DNA of 64,000 bases from Cryptomeria japonica (GCF_030272615.1 NC_081406.1:399852939-399916938), one strand, 5' to 3'. Positions 51,933-62,977 are shown, counted from the first letter of the stretch. A program made the numbers and translations. Notes: generated from the letters alone by a model not told the origin.

Positions 51933-52595
51933 GAATGTTGCCTCAAAGGCACAAATGAGTATGGGTCTAGATCAACCCAATCCTTTGGACTTGTATAGGA
52001 CCCTTCCTTTAGATGTATTTTAAGGTGTATTTCCAAAGCCTGAAGTCGTCTCAATTTGCACTTGGTCTTTAAAACAAACACACTTCAAACACTTTTTATC
52101 CCTAAGGTCAAATGGCCAGTTGTGATAAATTTAGCCCACATCTTGATATTTCTTCGACTTTGGTACTACATACCTTATGAATCCCGCCGTGGCAGGTAAG
52201 GATGTGATATACTAAGTCTTGCAGGAGCATAACAAATAGATGATCCCTATGATGGGGGAGTCACCACTTTTATCAAGCCACAAGTGACTTTTTCAAAAAG
52301 CTATGTTTCTACTCAAGGAAATATGTATGGTGAGTATCTTGGGAGCAAAACCATCTATGCTCTTGCACTAAATTATATCACAAATATCCTCAATCAATAG
52401 AACAGGTGGGCTACTACTTAAAGGTGTTTAGTCATGTTCGATGTTTTTGGACATAAGTTCATTCTGCAGTGACTCACTTAAGAGCCTTGTAACTGGTGGT
52501 GGGGCCCATTTGTCCTTTCGGCCAGTTACACTGTAGGAACAGCTATACCCAAGGCTACAACTTTCGCTCTCACCTGATTTTTATAGCGGCTCGAA

Positions 52596-52632
52596 GGATT
52601 TACCGCTCGAGGTCGTTCCCAAGAGTATCGAT
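52596..52632 (-). promoter_or_regulatory. Conserved leader box in D
   Basis: The minus strand reads CTTGGGAACGACCTCGAGCG, aligning with the boxes of F (4741-4770) and A (18925-18957). Confidence 0.5.
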
Positions 52633-53280
52633 CCCTTGGCAGGCCTCTCTTAAAAAGATAAAATTTTGAGTGTTACTAACACTTTTCTCTTGCACCTAGG
52701 ACCACAAAAGCCAAGGGAGAGGATAGTGTGTGTTAGAGGTAGGACCAATCGACTAACTTTTTGCACAAGTGTGCCAAACACGAAAGACACTTGTTCTTTT
52801 TAACTTGTCATCGCAATGATTTTCTATCTATTTGGAGATGTTGCTCCAACAATCATGGTGTTCTTTTTAATTTTCAAAGGCAATTGTTTGAGTAAACTAG
52901 AATTTGAAAATCCCGGTCAACTTAATGAAAAACATGTTTGCATGCAGTAAAATTGCTTTAAAAATGAGACAAGTTGATTGTGAATTTTATTTGCACCAAA
53001 AATGGAAGTGTGGATTGTGAGTTTTAAGTTTGATGCAAGGAAATCAAATTTGTTTGTTGATTTTAAGCACCAAAAGACAAGTTATCCTAACTAGAAAGCA
53101 ACAAAATTTTGTGTTTTTCAAGTTTTTAAGCACAAAAAGACAAGTTTGTGATTTTTATGGTGAGTTTTTAACCTGCACAAACAAAAACGTGTTAGTAAAA
53201 TCGATGTTCAAGGGGGGCTTCCACAAGCCTAAGAATTTCCATTTTTGTGGTTACAAGGCGATTTGGATGACACTCTGTTA

Positions 53281-53520
53281 CAATAGCGCTAGTCTGTGTT
53301 TAAGCAGAGGTGCTACTTAACACAAAAGCGCTTAAAGAAGGGGAGAGATAGAGAGACAAAAGCGCTAGAAGTTTGCCAATAGCGCTAGAAGAACTACCAA
53401 AGCGCTAAAAGAGTTGCAAAAGCGCTGAAATTTGGTCAATAGTGCTATTGTAAGAACAATAGCGCTAAAAGCATAAACGACGGTAGCGCTGGAACGTGTT
53501 CAATAGCGCTAAAGCGCAAC
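53281..53520 (-). repeat. AGCGCTATTG / AGCGCTTTTG motif array in the D leader
   Basis: About eleven copies (plus strand CAATAGCGCTA and CAAAAGCGCT). In the gag sense they read AGCGCTATTG and AGCGCTTTTG, identical to the array in the antisense intron at 38524-38838 and in the same orientation relative to the downstream gene. Confidence 0.88.
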
Positions 53521-53581
53521 CTGTGTGACACTTTCAACAATCAAACATGTTAGTTAAAAAAAAATGATATGTTTTTGGTGC

Positions 53582-53604
53582 TTCGATTCACGTCGGGTTC
53601 ACCA
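53582..53604 (-). promoter_or_regulatory. Primer binding site of D (tRNA-Trp-like)
   Basis: The minus strand reads TGGTGAACCCGACGTGAATC, two bases after the LTR. It matches the complement of the plant tRNA-Trp 3' end (recalled), and the match runs on into the T loop for 23 bases. Confidence 0.75.
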
Positions 53605-53606
53605 AA

Positions 53607-54995
53607 TGATGCCCTCCTAAATGGCACAAGGTTAGTAAATGATAAATAACACAAAAGACACAAAACCGTTAGTGTTAGTCAATCAAAAACTAATCTAAAA
53701 AGGCATACCAAGAGAGACACTAAAAACATGCAAGCATATTTAACTATCAAAGCAAACATGATGAGGCATCTCCAAATACCTCCTAACATGCTCTTAGTTT
53801 ATTTCTCCCTTGTTCCTCTCCTCTCCAAGTTCCAAAATAGTGTAGCTCTCAGCAGCTTTTTGCACTATGGATGCTTATGGAGGATTGAGATTGTAGTATA
53901 GCTCTAAATGTAAAATGAAAAGCTAATACTAAACTATTGATACTAAAATGATTTATTTTATCCAAGATGACAATACATGAGTTAATTATGCTAAAATGCT
54001 CTCTAAAAATGTCTATAGCTTAAATGCATACAAGTTTTCAGGATTTGGATTATGAAGAAATGGGCTCTATTTATAGGAAAAATGAAGCAATGGATGGTTG
54101 AGATTGAGCAATCTCAACAAGGGTCAGGATTGAATGATTTCAAATCCATGTGAGAGCTTTCAACCCAATCCCAGGATGACAAGTGTCAATGTGAGATAGG
54201 TTGAGAGGGGAGGGAATAAGCATTAAATGCCTGATATGACCTTGGGAGTTAAAGTCAAGGTTGGTTGAATGAATAAACTCTTTATTCAAAGAATAAAGCT
54301 TTTATCCAATGGATAAACTCTTTGTGCAAATGTGAAATGGATGAATATGGTCAAAACAATAAATGTTTGGGGGGACAAGTTTGAAATAACCATAAATGGT
54401 TATGTAAGAGCCATAAATGGTCATGTAAGAGCCATTAGTGGTCTTGGAAGACTTCAGGGGTTAATTTGTTGAACACACAAAGCATTAAATGCTTTTCAAA
54501 GACTTTGGAGTCTTTGAGAAGTGACTCCATTTTGCTTAGGAATGTGACAATAATTAGGGGATGGATTAGGCTAATTAGGAAGGGGTTAGAAGAATCTAGA
54601 AGGGGATTAGATTTTGCAAGTGGATTTGGTGGGTGAAGGAAAATAGGATTTTATTAAAATAAAAATTTATTTATTTCAATAAATGTGTGCAAGTTGCATT
54701 TGTAGGAAAATGCAAGTGGGGGTGGGGATAATGATTTAAATAAATGTTTTATTTAATTTATTTAAAAGAGGAAAAGGGGATTTTATTAAATAAATAGATT
54801 TTATTTATTTAATTGATTTGAATTTGATTTAATGAATTAATTAAAATAAATTAAATAATTTATTTAATTAGTAGAAGAATGTTTTGGGAATAAATTAATT
54901 AAATATTAATTTAATTAACTGATGGCTAGTGGATTTTTAATCAAATAAATAGCGAATATTTATTTAATTAAGCTGGACAGATTTGTGTGACTACA
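53607..54995 (-). repeat. 5' LTR of element D
   Basis: 1,389 bp, ending at target duplication ATTAG (54996-55000). TATA box at 54065-54077. One copy of the 40-bp unit. U3 palindromes at 54650-54965. Confidence 0.93.
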
Positions 54996-55000
54996 ATTAG

Positions 55001-56743
55001 CATGAAATATCTATCACCTTGTAAGCTTTTAGTTCTAGTTGGAGCACATAAATCAGTGTGAATTAAATCAAGGGCATTATTGGATTTTTCTGGAATACTT
55101 TTGAAACTAGCTCTAACTTGTTTTCCAAATTGACATTCCTTGCAAATTGTATTATGAGGTTTCACAATTTTAGGTAGATCTGTAACTGCCTTAGAAGTAC
55201 TGATTTTTACCATGCAACCAAAATTTACATGACATAGTCTTTTATGCCATAGCCAACTTTCATCTATATGTGCAATTAAGCATTCCTTTTCACTATTATT
55301 CAAATGAAAGATATTACCTCTAGTCTGATTACCGGTTGCAATTTCCAAACCAGTTCTATTCATGATTTTGCATTTTCCATTTTTAAATTGTAACTGAAAA
55401 CCTTTCTCAACTAATTGACCAACACTTAAAAGATTATGTTTTAATCCTTCAAAATAGTAGACATTGTCAGTGTTATGTTTACCATCAAGAGATATTGAAC
55501 CCTTACCTTTGATTGAACAGGCTTTGTCATCTCCGAATCTTACTAAACCTCCATTGTATTCTTGAAAGTTCAAGAATTTACCTTTGTCTCCAGTCATGTG
55601 ATGTGAGCATGCTGAGTCAATAATCCATTCATCCTTTGATTCAACTTTAGCTGCTAGGGCTTGTTCTAGCAGTTGAGCAATAGGTACCGGTTGATCTTCT
55701 ATTATAGCAACAAAGACCCATCCATTGTCTGCTGGATCCTCATCAGAATCATCAGTCACACCTTCATCAGCAATGTAACAAGATTTATATTTGTTTTTCT
55801 TGAATCTGTATTTCTGATATTCAGGATTAGGTTTGTATGTTCTTCTAGCTTCTTCTCTTAGTCTAGCATGTCTATCAGGGCATCTTGAAGCCATATGACC
55901 AATCTTATTGTAGTTAAAACATTTAAAGCTTGCTTTACCTTCATACTTACTTCCAATTGGGCCTTTTGGTATTTTTCTTGCAAATAGAGCTTCAAATTTT
56001 TCAAGCTCTTCATTCTCCTTCATGGTTTCTTCAAGTTCTCTTGCATAAAAGGCTCTCCAGTCTGATTTGTCAAAGGATGGAGTAGATGATGTTGATGCTT
56101 TGAAGGCCAAATCAGTTTTTATAGTAGTAACAGGACCAAATTCCTCAATTTCAAAAGCTGAAAGTTTTCCAATCAATGTATCCCTAGTTACTGATGTATT
56201 AGGCATTGTTCTCAACTCATTTATAGCAGTAACCTTCATTTTATATGCCAGTGGAAAACCTCTTAAGATTTTTGAAACAATCTCATCTTCACTCAAGGTT
56301 CCTCCACAACATTTGATACCCAAAACAATTTCATTTACTCTTTCCATAAAAGCAGAAATCCTTTCATCTTCTTCCTTTTTTAGATGTTCATACCTAACTC
56401 GGAAGCTTTCAAGTTTTGCAATTTTGACTATGGAATCCCCTTCATTCAATGTTTCCAAATGATCCCAAATAGCTTTTGCAGTGGACCTATATGATAATCC
56501 CATGATTTGTTGATCTGATAATGCACTCAAGAGTGCTTCTCTAGCTTTGCAATCATTTTCTTCATCTTTAGCTAAAGTAGTGGGAGCAGTCTGACCAGCT
56601 ACAGCAGTAGTATAACCATTCTTAGTAACTTCCCAGATGTCTTTACCAATGCAATTCAGATGTGTCTCCATTCTGATTTTCCATATCCCATAGTTGGTTC
56701 CATCAAGTTTAGGACTATCCTTTCTGAAATAATTAGTAGACAT
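55001..56743 (-). pseudogene. Element C gag, protease and integrase N-terminus
   Basis: ATG at 56743 (MSTNYFRKDSPKLDG). Copia-type gag with LLSALSDQQIMGLSYRSTAK and YEHLKKEEDERISAFMERV; zinc knuckle CFNYNKIGHMASRC with Tyr in place of the second Cys. Protease block WIIDSACSHHMTG has DSA where D-S-G is expected. Then GAG-pre-integrase (LWHKRLCHVNFGCM, CKECQFGKQVR) and the first integrase Asp in LDLIHTDLCAPT. The frame is open for about 580 codons up to the insertion of D, but these two lost key residues suggest an already weakened copy. Confidence 0.88.
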
Positions 56744-56786
56744 TGGATCTCCTCAAGTTGTTAAACTTCTGCAAAAAGAGGACTAG

Positions 56787-56798
56787 GATCTGATACCA
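56787..56798 (-). promoter_or_regulatory. Primer binding site of C (initiator tRNA-Met)
   Basis: The minus strand reads TGGTATCAGATC just after the 5' LTR; the plant initiator tRNA-Met complement is TGGTATCAGAGC. This is the usual primer for copia elements. Confidence 0.85.
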
Positions 56799-56800
56799 AT

Positions 56801-57859
56801 TGTAGGTCTCAGAGACAACTGAGAGGGGGGGGGGGGTGAATCAATTGTCTAATAAATTCAAACCAAAAACTTATTAACCAACTTAATGCTTAATACCGGT
56901 AAATCAGTTAAGTATGCCGGTAAACAGTGTTAACAAAAAATTGCTATACCGATAAGAATTAATGCATGAAACATAAGCACAAAGTCATTCACAACATATG
57001 ACACCAATATTTGTACGTGGAAACCCTGTAAGGGGAAAAACCATGGTGGGAAACCTTACCCACAATCAGATGATACTACTGCAGGTAGTAAGTGTACAAA
57101 AGGGGTCTGCACATGCAGAAAGGCCAACAGCCTAGAGCTCACTACTCAATCACAAATGGGAGTCACACTAACTACAGTTGGATGGTTGAATCCAATAAGA
57201 ATGTACTCCACAAAGTAGCATCTTCATATGCTGGATTCAGTACCGGTGTAATGCTGATATGCTTCTACAAAAACCTAACTTCACCTTCAAATGATGTCTT
57301 CATGTATGCCCCTGCTTGATCTCGCATATACCTTCACTCAAATCTTTTTCACATTCCACACTTGATCTTACAAATAAGATCTTACATTTATACCATACCC
57401 TAAGACCAATTTTAGTAGGTCGTCTCTACAAGATATTACACTAAAAACATTTTACAAATAATACAATATCCGATGCAATAACCAATTGAACATGTCGGCT
57501 TAATGCATTTACAACAATAATAAATCATCTCCATAGCGTGCCATGTTGATCTGGAAAAGATAAGCCTGCCGGTGTAACCCTAGATAACCTGGACCTATTT
57601 GCCGGTAAAAGCAAATATGCAAATAAGAATATACCAATGATTATTACTTCAAAATAAAGTGTCCACATGATGTCTTCGACATTACCAAGTGTCTTCCATG
57701 TCATTGCAAGTACCGATGAACATTATATCCTGCCGGTGAACCATATACCGGTAACTGTTGCACAGTTTACTGTTTGTCAATGAATGTTTCTGGATCTCCA
57801 AAGTAGGTGTATTTAGTAGGTGTTGACATCAATGACAAAACCATACCAAAATACCAACA
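56801..57859 (-). repeat. 5' LTR of element C
   Basis: 1,059 bp, plus-strand ends TGTAGG ... CCAACA, followed by target duplication GTGCC (57860-57864). Contains about nine copies of TRCCGGTRAA (56895, 56917, 56948, 57242, 57569, 57601, 57711, 57731, 57747). A G-run of about 13 at 56824-56836 is only 7 in the 3' LTR. It holds the intact target sequence of element A at 57601. Confidence 0.92.
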
Positions 57860-57864
57860 GTGCC

Positions 57865-58984
57865 TATGCAGGGTGCTCATCCTCAACTTCCTTTATGAGA
57901 GGCGCATGCTCAGTTGGATCCATAAATATAGGAAAGGGATGACTCTAAAACCAATCCTTGTACTGGGGCAATACCCCCACATCTGCAATATCCTCCAGAT
58001 AGTTCCATCGAAGTCACTGCAATCCGGTAAGCGCTTGCATGGTCAATGCGTATGACAGCCTAGGGGCCCAAGGCTGTGAACTCCTAAGAAATCCCATGAG
58101 GCCTACCATACTACCTCATAACCTGAGATACAACAAATCGCTCAATAACCATCACAAATCTGCCGATAAGAGGACGGGTCATGAACATATCTTTCCGCTA
58201 TGCTCTCTAGTCGTCCCACAGCTCTAGACCCCTATACGATCTCCATACAATAACAATTAGATCATCAAGCTATCATCGCCAATACTTTGTCTTTCCCAAA
58301 TGGGGCTGAGTAACGTATCTAGAACATCTATAAACAATTGGCTGGTGTGGATCTCTGGCATCATCCACAATAGGTTTACAAACTGGGATATGCTCCCAAG
58401 CCCAAATCGATAGAACCAACACTCCTGTTGCCATGCTCTTCCCATCCCTGTATGCAATGTCATGCATCTTGCGATACATGTGGGCTAACAAACAAGATCC
58501 CCACCCTAATCTCTCAGGATGAATCAATAGTCTCTCCAGCATCCTGGCCCAGCCACATAAGAAGCCTTGTTGTCCCCTGTCTAGCATAACGAAACAACCA
58601 ATGAATCCTGCCAATACACATGCCAGCGGAAACTGCTCACTGTATCTAGCCATCATATCATCCTAACTGATAGCCTGCGTAAGGATGTCCTCATCATGAA
58701 AAATGTGTCTCAAGGCTAAGATACCAGGACGCTGAGTAGAATAATAGTCAACCTTATCCCCAACAAATGGAATCCTCAAAATGCTGTAAACATCCTTTGG
58801 AGTAATAGTCATCTCTCCCACTGGTAGATGAAAGGTGTTATGCTTTGAATGGAACCGCTCAACAAGTGCAATAAGCATCTTGTGATTCACACGGATATTA
58901 GGCATTTGTAAAACGTGAGTAAAGCCGTACAAATCAATATGTGCTCTATCTATATCAGATAATTCGTGGACTAGCCTCATTGTA
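57865..58984 (-). pseudogene. Element B antisense PMD gene, PMD half
   Basis: Minus strand. 58980-58663 encodes RLVHELSDIDRAHIDLYGF, TFHLPVGEMTITPKDVYSIL and RIPFVGDKVDYY; after TAG at 58660-58662 (Trp in A and D) it continues WGSCLLAHMYRKMHDIAYRD and IWAWEHIPVCKPIV to 58273. Further left it decays, ending at element C. The C-terminal half is at 15890-16569. These are the clearest PMD signature blocks in the window (FHLPVGEMTITPKDV). The exon start acceptor is not clear. Confidence 0.75.
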
Positions 58985-59157
58985 GGAGGATGGACACACC
59001 AGAATAGGACATGTGGAAATCAAATCTACAATAATCAAACAACAAAGCATCAGAAAGTCATTCAAAATTTGCTACAAAACAAGTTAAATGTCAGGCAAAT
59101 CCAAATATGCAAAATGCCAAATTAAATTTTCACGTTTTGACCCTTAAAAATGCTCAC

Positions 59158-59405
59158 TGTTTTTCATACGACATTTCACAGAGTAAGTAGAAACTCGTAC
59201 AAGTCATAATTTCATGTAGCATGATAAAAGACTACCATACGATAAAACACATGCATTCACACGATAAAATGGTCTTTCAAGCAAACTCTCGTACGATACG
59301 TGGGACGACCCCAGATGAAAAAACATATGGCATAATACGACAAACCACAAAAGAACAGTTTGTCGTACGAGAGATAGTATTGTCTCGCACAATAAAACGA
59401 CACTG
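59158..59405 (-). repeat. TCGTACGA motif array in the B antisense intron
   Basis: About ten degenerate copies (TTCATACGACA, CTCGTACGATAC, GTCGTACGAGAG and others) between exon 1 and the PMD exon. This is the same core as the F leader arrays, though the LTRs of B and F are different families. Confidence 0.72.
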
Positions 59406-59491
59406 CACGGTTTTGAACAACATGAAAAAGAAAAAAATTCAATCAAAATTCAAAATTGATGAAATGCAAAGGCTTAAAATTAGTCACTTAC

Positions 59492-59566
59492 TGCTGGCTC
59501 GTAGTTTCATGGTTTGTTGTGAAGTCTCCTACGCTTGGATCGATGCTGCTGGATCAGAATGACCAT
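59492..59566 (-). pseudogene. Element B antisense gene, exon 1 (25 codons)
   Basis: ATG at 59566, core QQHRSKRRRLHNKP, a stop, NYEPA, then the consensus donor GTAAGT at 59491. Same length and His-Arg position as D and E. The TGA replaces a codon that is variable in the others. Confidence 0.65.
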
Positions 59567-59640
59567 TTTTCTTCGCAGAAGGATTTTTGAAATTTCAAAC
59601 TTGGAGAGGTTAAAATGAATTGAAAATGACACTTGGACCC

Positions 59641-59649
59641 TTTATATAG
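59641..59649 (-). promoter_or_regulatory. TATA box of the antisense promoter in B
   Basis: The minus strand reads GCTATATAAAGGG about 75-80 bp before the exon 1 ATG. Confidence 0.55.
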
Positions 59650-60607
59650 CGAAAAACCTAATTTTTCAACTTGCTCTGATGGACATGAAAATTTTACCCT
59701 TAGCTAATTTGTTTGTTTGGGTTCCATTTTTGGGATCGAAATCAAAATTCGAGATCATTCTTCTATTCAATTTCGCACAACTAGGACCACTTAGTGCTTT
59801 CATCACATTCTAATTCTTTTCTTCAATTTATGCTCAATTTCACATCAATCATCGCTAAATCTTCAAATGATCCTCTGATTCAATCTTTGTGCTCAAGTAA
59901 TTATCATCGCCAACAATTGCCTAAAATCATGTACCCTCGCTATCTTTCGATTTCGCTGATGAGGGGGCATACTCATGACCTCATGACCTCACATCTCCAA
60001 TGTCGAGAAAATTTTCAAATCTTCATCAAAAGTTGAGCAAAAATATTTTCAACTAAAGAAAATCAAACAAATTCTTATCGCTAGGGGCATATCAGTTTCA
60101 TCGCTTCAATTCAAGCTGAGATTGCCTTCATCTGAATCAATCTCTTAACATTAATCAGTTTCGTCGCTTTTCATCAAGCTGATTATTCGTTTAAACTCAT
60201 TCAAAAGTTTAAAGAGTATCTTTGATCACACGCTCAATCTAAGAATTTTTTTAGTTTTATCGCATCAAATCATGCTGGATAGTTTATCTTCACTCATCGT
60301 GTCTTGATCCATCAAGTTCAAGATCGATTTTATCTTCGCTCACTGTGTCTAGTTCAATCAAGTTCTAGATCAGTAAGATCCGCTTCTTGATCAATCAAGT
60401 TCAAGTTTGGTATCTTTTCTCTTCATCGATCCTAGCTCAATCAAGTTCGCGATTGGTATCACTTTAATGAACTCTATTCAGTTTCATCTTTTCAGAATGA
60501 GATAAACACCTCGCTCTTCATCTGGTTTGTGATCAATCAAGTTTAGAACTAGTATTTCTTAGACATGAACTATTCTTTGAACCAACGCGTTGCTTGCACA
60601 TTAATTA
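59650..60607. other. Element B 3' region before the PPT
   Basis: No gene. Two GGGGCATA runs (59959-59971 and 60089-60097) match the pre-PPT G-run of A, D and E, but I found no clear flanking stem. 60290-60560 has about five degenerate copies of ATCAATCAAGTTCAAGAT. Confidence 0.5.
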
Positions 60608-60620
60608 AAAGAGGGGCAAA
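60608..60620 (+). promoter_or_regulatory. Polypurine tract of B
   Basis: AAAGAGGGGCAAA immediately before the 3' LTR, identical in core to those of A, D and E. Confidence 0.8.
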
Positions 60621-61786
60621 TGTAATACCTAAAATTGGTCATGTAAACCATGGGCCCCTAATCTCGACAACATCACCAAGGTCCTAACCTAAGGCAATTA
60701 AATCAACTTTGAGCACACAATTAATTAATTCTTCAATTATTAAATGTCACATGGCAAGTGAATTATTCTATATTAATTAAATCATTCCAAGAAAATCATT
60801 TTGATCAATTATCCTATTTAATTTATTAAATATCTTAGCATATTTAATTAATTAATAAATTTGCCATTTTAATCATAAAAAAGGAATTAATTTATTACAA
60901 AAGAGGAATCAATATGCAAAGCAAGAGTTAAATTGAAAATGAAATAAAAGAATTGAATTGAGAGAGAAATCAAACTTGAGATATTATTTCTTCTTCTAAA
61001 TTAAGATAACTTGAAATCAGAAAAATAATTAAAATGAATTATTAATCATTCTCTAAAATTGGAACTCAAAGCTTTTAAGAAAAGAAGTTCAGTTGCATTG
61101 AAAAGACTCTTTTCTTGAATAAATCAAAGAATCGCATGAAATTAACTATTTTTTTATCTCAAGTGCATGGAATTAATTGAATTTTATCTCCAATGCAAAC
61201 TCAAACTTATAATTTGAATTCATTTCAATCAAACTATAATTGTAATCTATCTCAAGGTTAGCTTAATCTGATCTCTCAATTATTTCAATTATCCTAAATT
61301 GTGCTTTTTCTTGAATAATCTCAACCGCTCGTTGCTAATTGATCTTGACCATTGGTCTCTCTTGTGATTCTCTATAAATTCAGCCTTCATCTCTCATTCA
61401 AAATACCCTGGAGATTTATTGTTATTATACAGTTTTTGCTCTGGAGTCATTGAAGATATTGTGCTTGCTTTTTGAGATTATTGCATCTTAGTTTAGCTTT
61501 TTGCATATTTAGTTCAATTATGATTGCTTGAATTCCTATAGCTTACTATTCATCCATCTAGCATAATCTTGCATCTATTTATCTTAATATCATGCTCATA
61601 TAGATTAAATCCTTAGTCTTGGTGTAGTCTAGTCATTGGTATTGCTTATACAAATCTGAGAGCAAGTCTATACTCGCATCTTTTAGAAGGCAATTGTCAA
61701 TTTGTTATGGTTTTATTATTCATGCTTATATCTATCTAACCATACATGCAATGACTTAATTGAAGTGTTGTGTCTTACAGCTTGCA
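60621..61786 (+). repeat. 3' LTR of element B
   Basis: TGTAATACCT ... CTTGCA; TATA box at 61372-61380. About 4.5% base differences and several indels against 7054-8232. Confidence 0.85.
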
Positions 61787-62663
61787 GATACTTATTCCAC
61801 TTTTCACATACAGAGTTATGAATCCATGTTTACAATTCTCACCAATGAAATGGTGACAATTGTCAAAAAAAGACTGCTTGACAAGAGATGTAAGAAGAAT
61901 TAAATGCTTGAGAAGACATGATGGTTACCTTAGGAGGTAAGGGTTAAGGTTAGGCTAAGGGTTATCCAATGGATAAAGATTTTACCCAAAGGATAAACTC
62001 TTGTGCAAGGGTTAAAGGGATAACCATGGTCAAAGCAATGAATGCTTGATGAGACCTTTGGGTTAGATGAAGGTTGAGTTAGAGAGAAAGTATGTAATCA
62101 TGCAAGAAGGTTGAGTTAACCAGTAATGGTTAGGAAGACTTTAAAGGTTAACTTGTTGAAGACATAAAGCCTTTAATGGTTTTCAAAGACTTTGAGGGTT
62201 TGAGAAGTGACTTCCCTTTGCTTGGGGATGTGACAATATTTAGGAGATGGATTAGGCTAGTTTAAAAGTGATTAGAAGAATCTAGAAGGGGGTTTAGAGA
62301 GGCAAGTTGGAGATGTAGGATTTTGGAAGTCGATGGAGGGGAATTTTAAATAAAATAAATTACTTTATTTCAACAAAAATAGATGCAACTTCCATAATTC
62401 AAGTGGGGGTTTTAAATAAATAAATTAGATTTATTTATTTGCAAGGATCAATTTAATTAAATAAGGGGAGAAAGGGGAATTAATTAAATAAAGTGATTTA
62501 TTTAATTAAAGGTTATGAAAGGCTTAGGTGAACTTAATCAAATAAATTGAGTAATTCATTTAATTAAATAGATGAATGTGAATAATTTAATTATATAGAG
62601 GAATGAGGTTAAAATGAATATTAAATATTCACTTAGGAAAGTGGTCATTTTTATACGTCTACA
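61787..62663 (-). repeat. Right fragment of the 3' LTR of element E
   Basis: Matches the LTR of D in blocks (TTTCAAAGACTTTG, GAAGTGACT, GATGGATTAGGCTA) and ends TACGTCTACA directly before a polypurine tract. On the minus strand the LTR therefore starts TGTAGACGTA. U3 palindromes at 62340-62600. Confidence 0.75.
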
Positions 62664-62709
62664 TTTTGCCCCTCTTTGAAGTGACGTGTGTGCACATGTT
62701 GATTCAAAG
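62664..62709 (-). promoter_or_regulatory. Polypurine tract of E, in a hairpin
   Basis: The minus strand reads CAAAGAGGGGCAAAA up to the LTR. CTTTGAA (62674-62680) pairs with TTCAAAG (62703-62709). Confidence 0.75.
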
Positions 62710-62780
62710 AAAATTTTGTCGGAAATGATGTTTGTGTTGAAATGTCGGTATGATGCCCTAGATTTGATGAATGATATTGA

Positions 62781-62894
62781 TGATGCCCCCTCGGGAGATG
62801 AATCAAAGATTTGTTGATTTGATAAGCATTTTTTTGAATTAATTGCATTTTGAAATTTGGGCTGTGTTGAATGCATTGTAATTGATTCATCTCC
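62781..62894 (-). other. Stem-loop and G-run upstream of the PPT in E
   Basis: GATGCCCCCTCG is followed by GGAGATGAATC (62794-62804), which is a perfect 11-bp complement of GATTCATCTCC at 62884-62894. Confidence 0.6.
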
Positions 62895-62977
62895 TAAAAA
62901 TGATGTTTGATAAGGTTGAAAGCGAGAAAATGAGCAAAGTACATGCCCGACCTACTAACCCTTTTTTACTTTTACCC

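Larger units (their letters stand above)
50952..53580 (-). other. Element D gag leader
   Basis: 2.65 kb containing one possible extra open frame (51402-51932), the leader box, blocks shared with the F leader (52330-52380 TCTTGGGAG ... CTCTTGCAC), and the motif array next to the PBS. Otherwise nothing recognised. Confidence 0.55.
36535..54995 (-). mobile_element. Element D: Ty3/gypsy (Tat lineage) element, 18.5 kb
   Basis: Minus-strand element with 5' LTR at 53607-54995, PBS, 2.65 kb leader, gag-pol 50951 to 43611, spacer, antisense PMD gene (plus strand, 38376-41082), PPT and 3' LTR at 36535-37963. Target duplication ATTAG. The LTRs differ by about 22 bases in 1,389 (mostly transitions) and by one 40-bp tandem copy. 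About ten in-frame stops in gag-pol. Confidence 0.95.
16575..57859 (-). mobile_element. Element C: Ty1/copia retrotransposon split by elements A and D
   Basis: Minus-strand copia element. The 5' LTR is 56801-57859, gag-PR-IN is 55001-56743, the rest of IN, RT and RNase H are 34121-36534, and the 3' LTR is 16575-17305 plus 33476-33729. The target duplication is GTGCC. Removing A and D leaves about 6.7 kb. LTRs differ by about 4% by my count, plus a deletion of about 70 bp in the 3' copy. Gene order (integrase before RT) places it in Ty1/copia. Confidence 0.9.
7054..61786 (+). mobile_element. Element B: Ty3/gypsy (Tat lineage), degraded host of the C/A/D nest
   Basis: Two related LTRs (7054-8232 and 60621-61786) bracket degraded gag-pol (8289-14386, plus strand), a spacer, and an antisense PMD gene split by element C at 16574/57860. 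Removing C leaves about 13.4 kb. I count about 4.5% base differences between the LTRs, plus indels. The flanking pentamers (GTTAT and GATAC) match at three of five positions only, so the target duplication is not convincing. Confidence 0.8.

Noticed and set aside
53582-53604. Part of a tRNA-Trp gene
   Set aside because: Only the T-loop and acceptor 3' end including CCA are present, next to an LTR end; this is a primer binding site.
7049-61791. Target duplication GTTAT/GATAC for element B
   Set aside because: Only three of five bases agree and the LTR end is ambiguous by seven bases, so I do not claim it.
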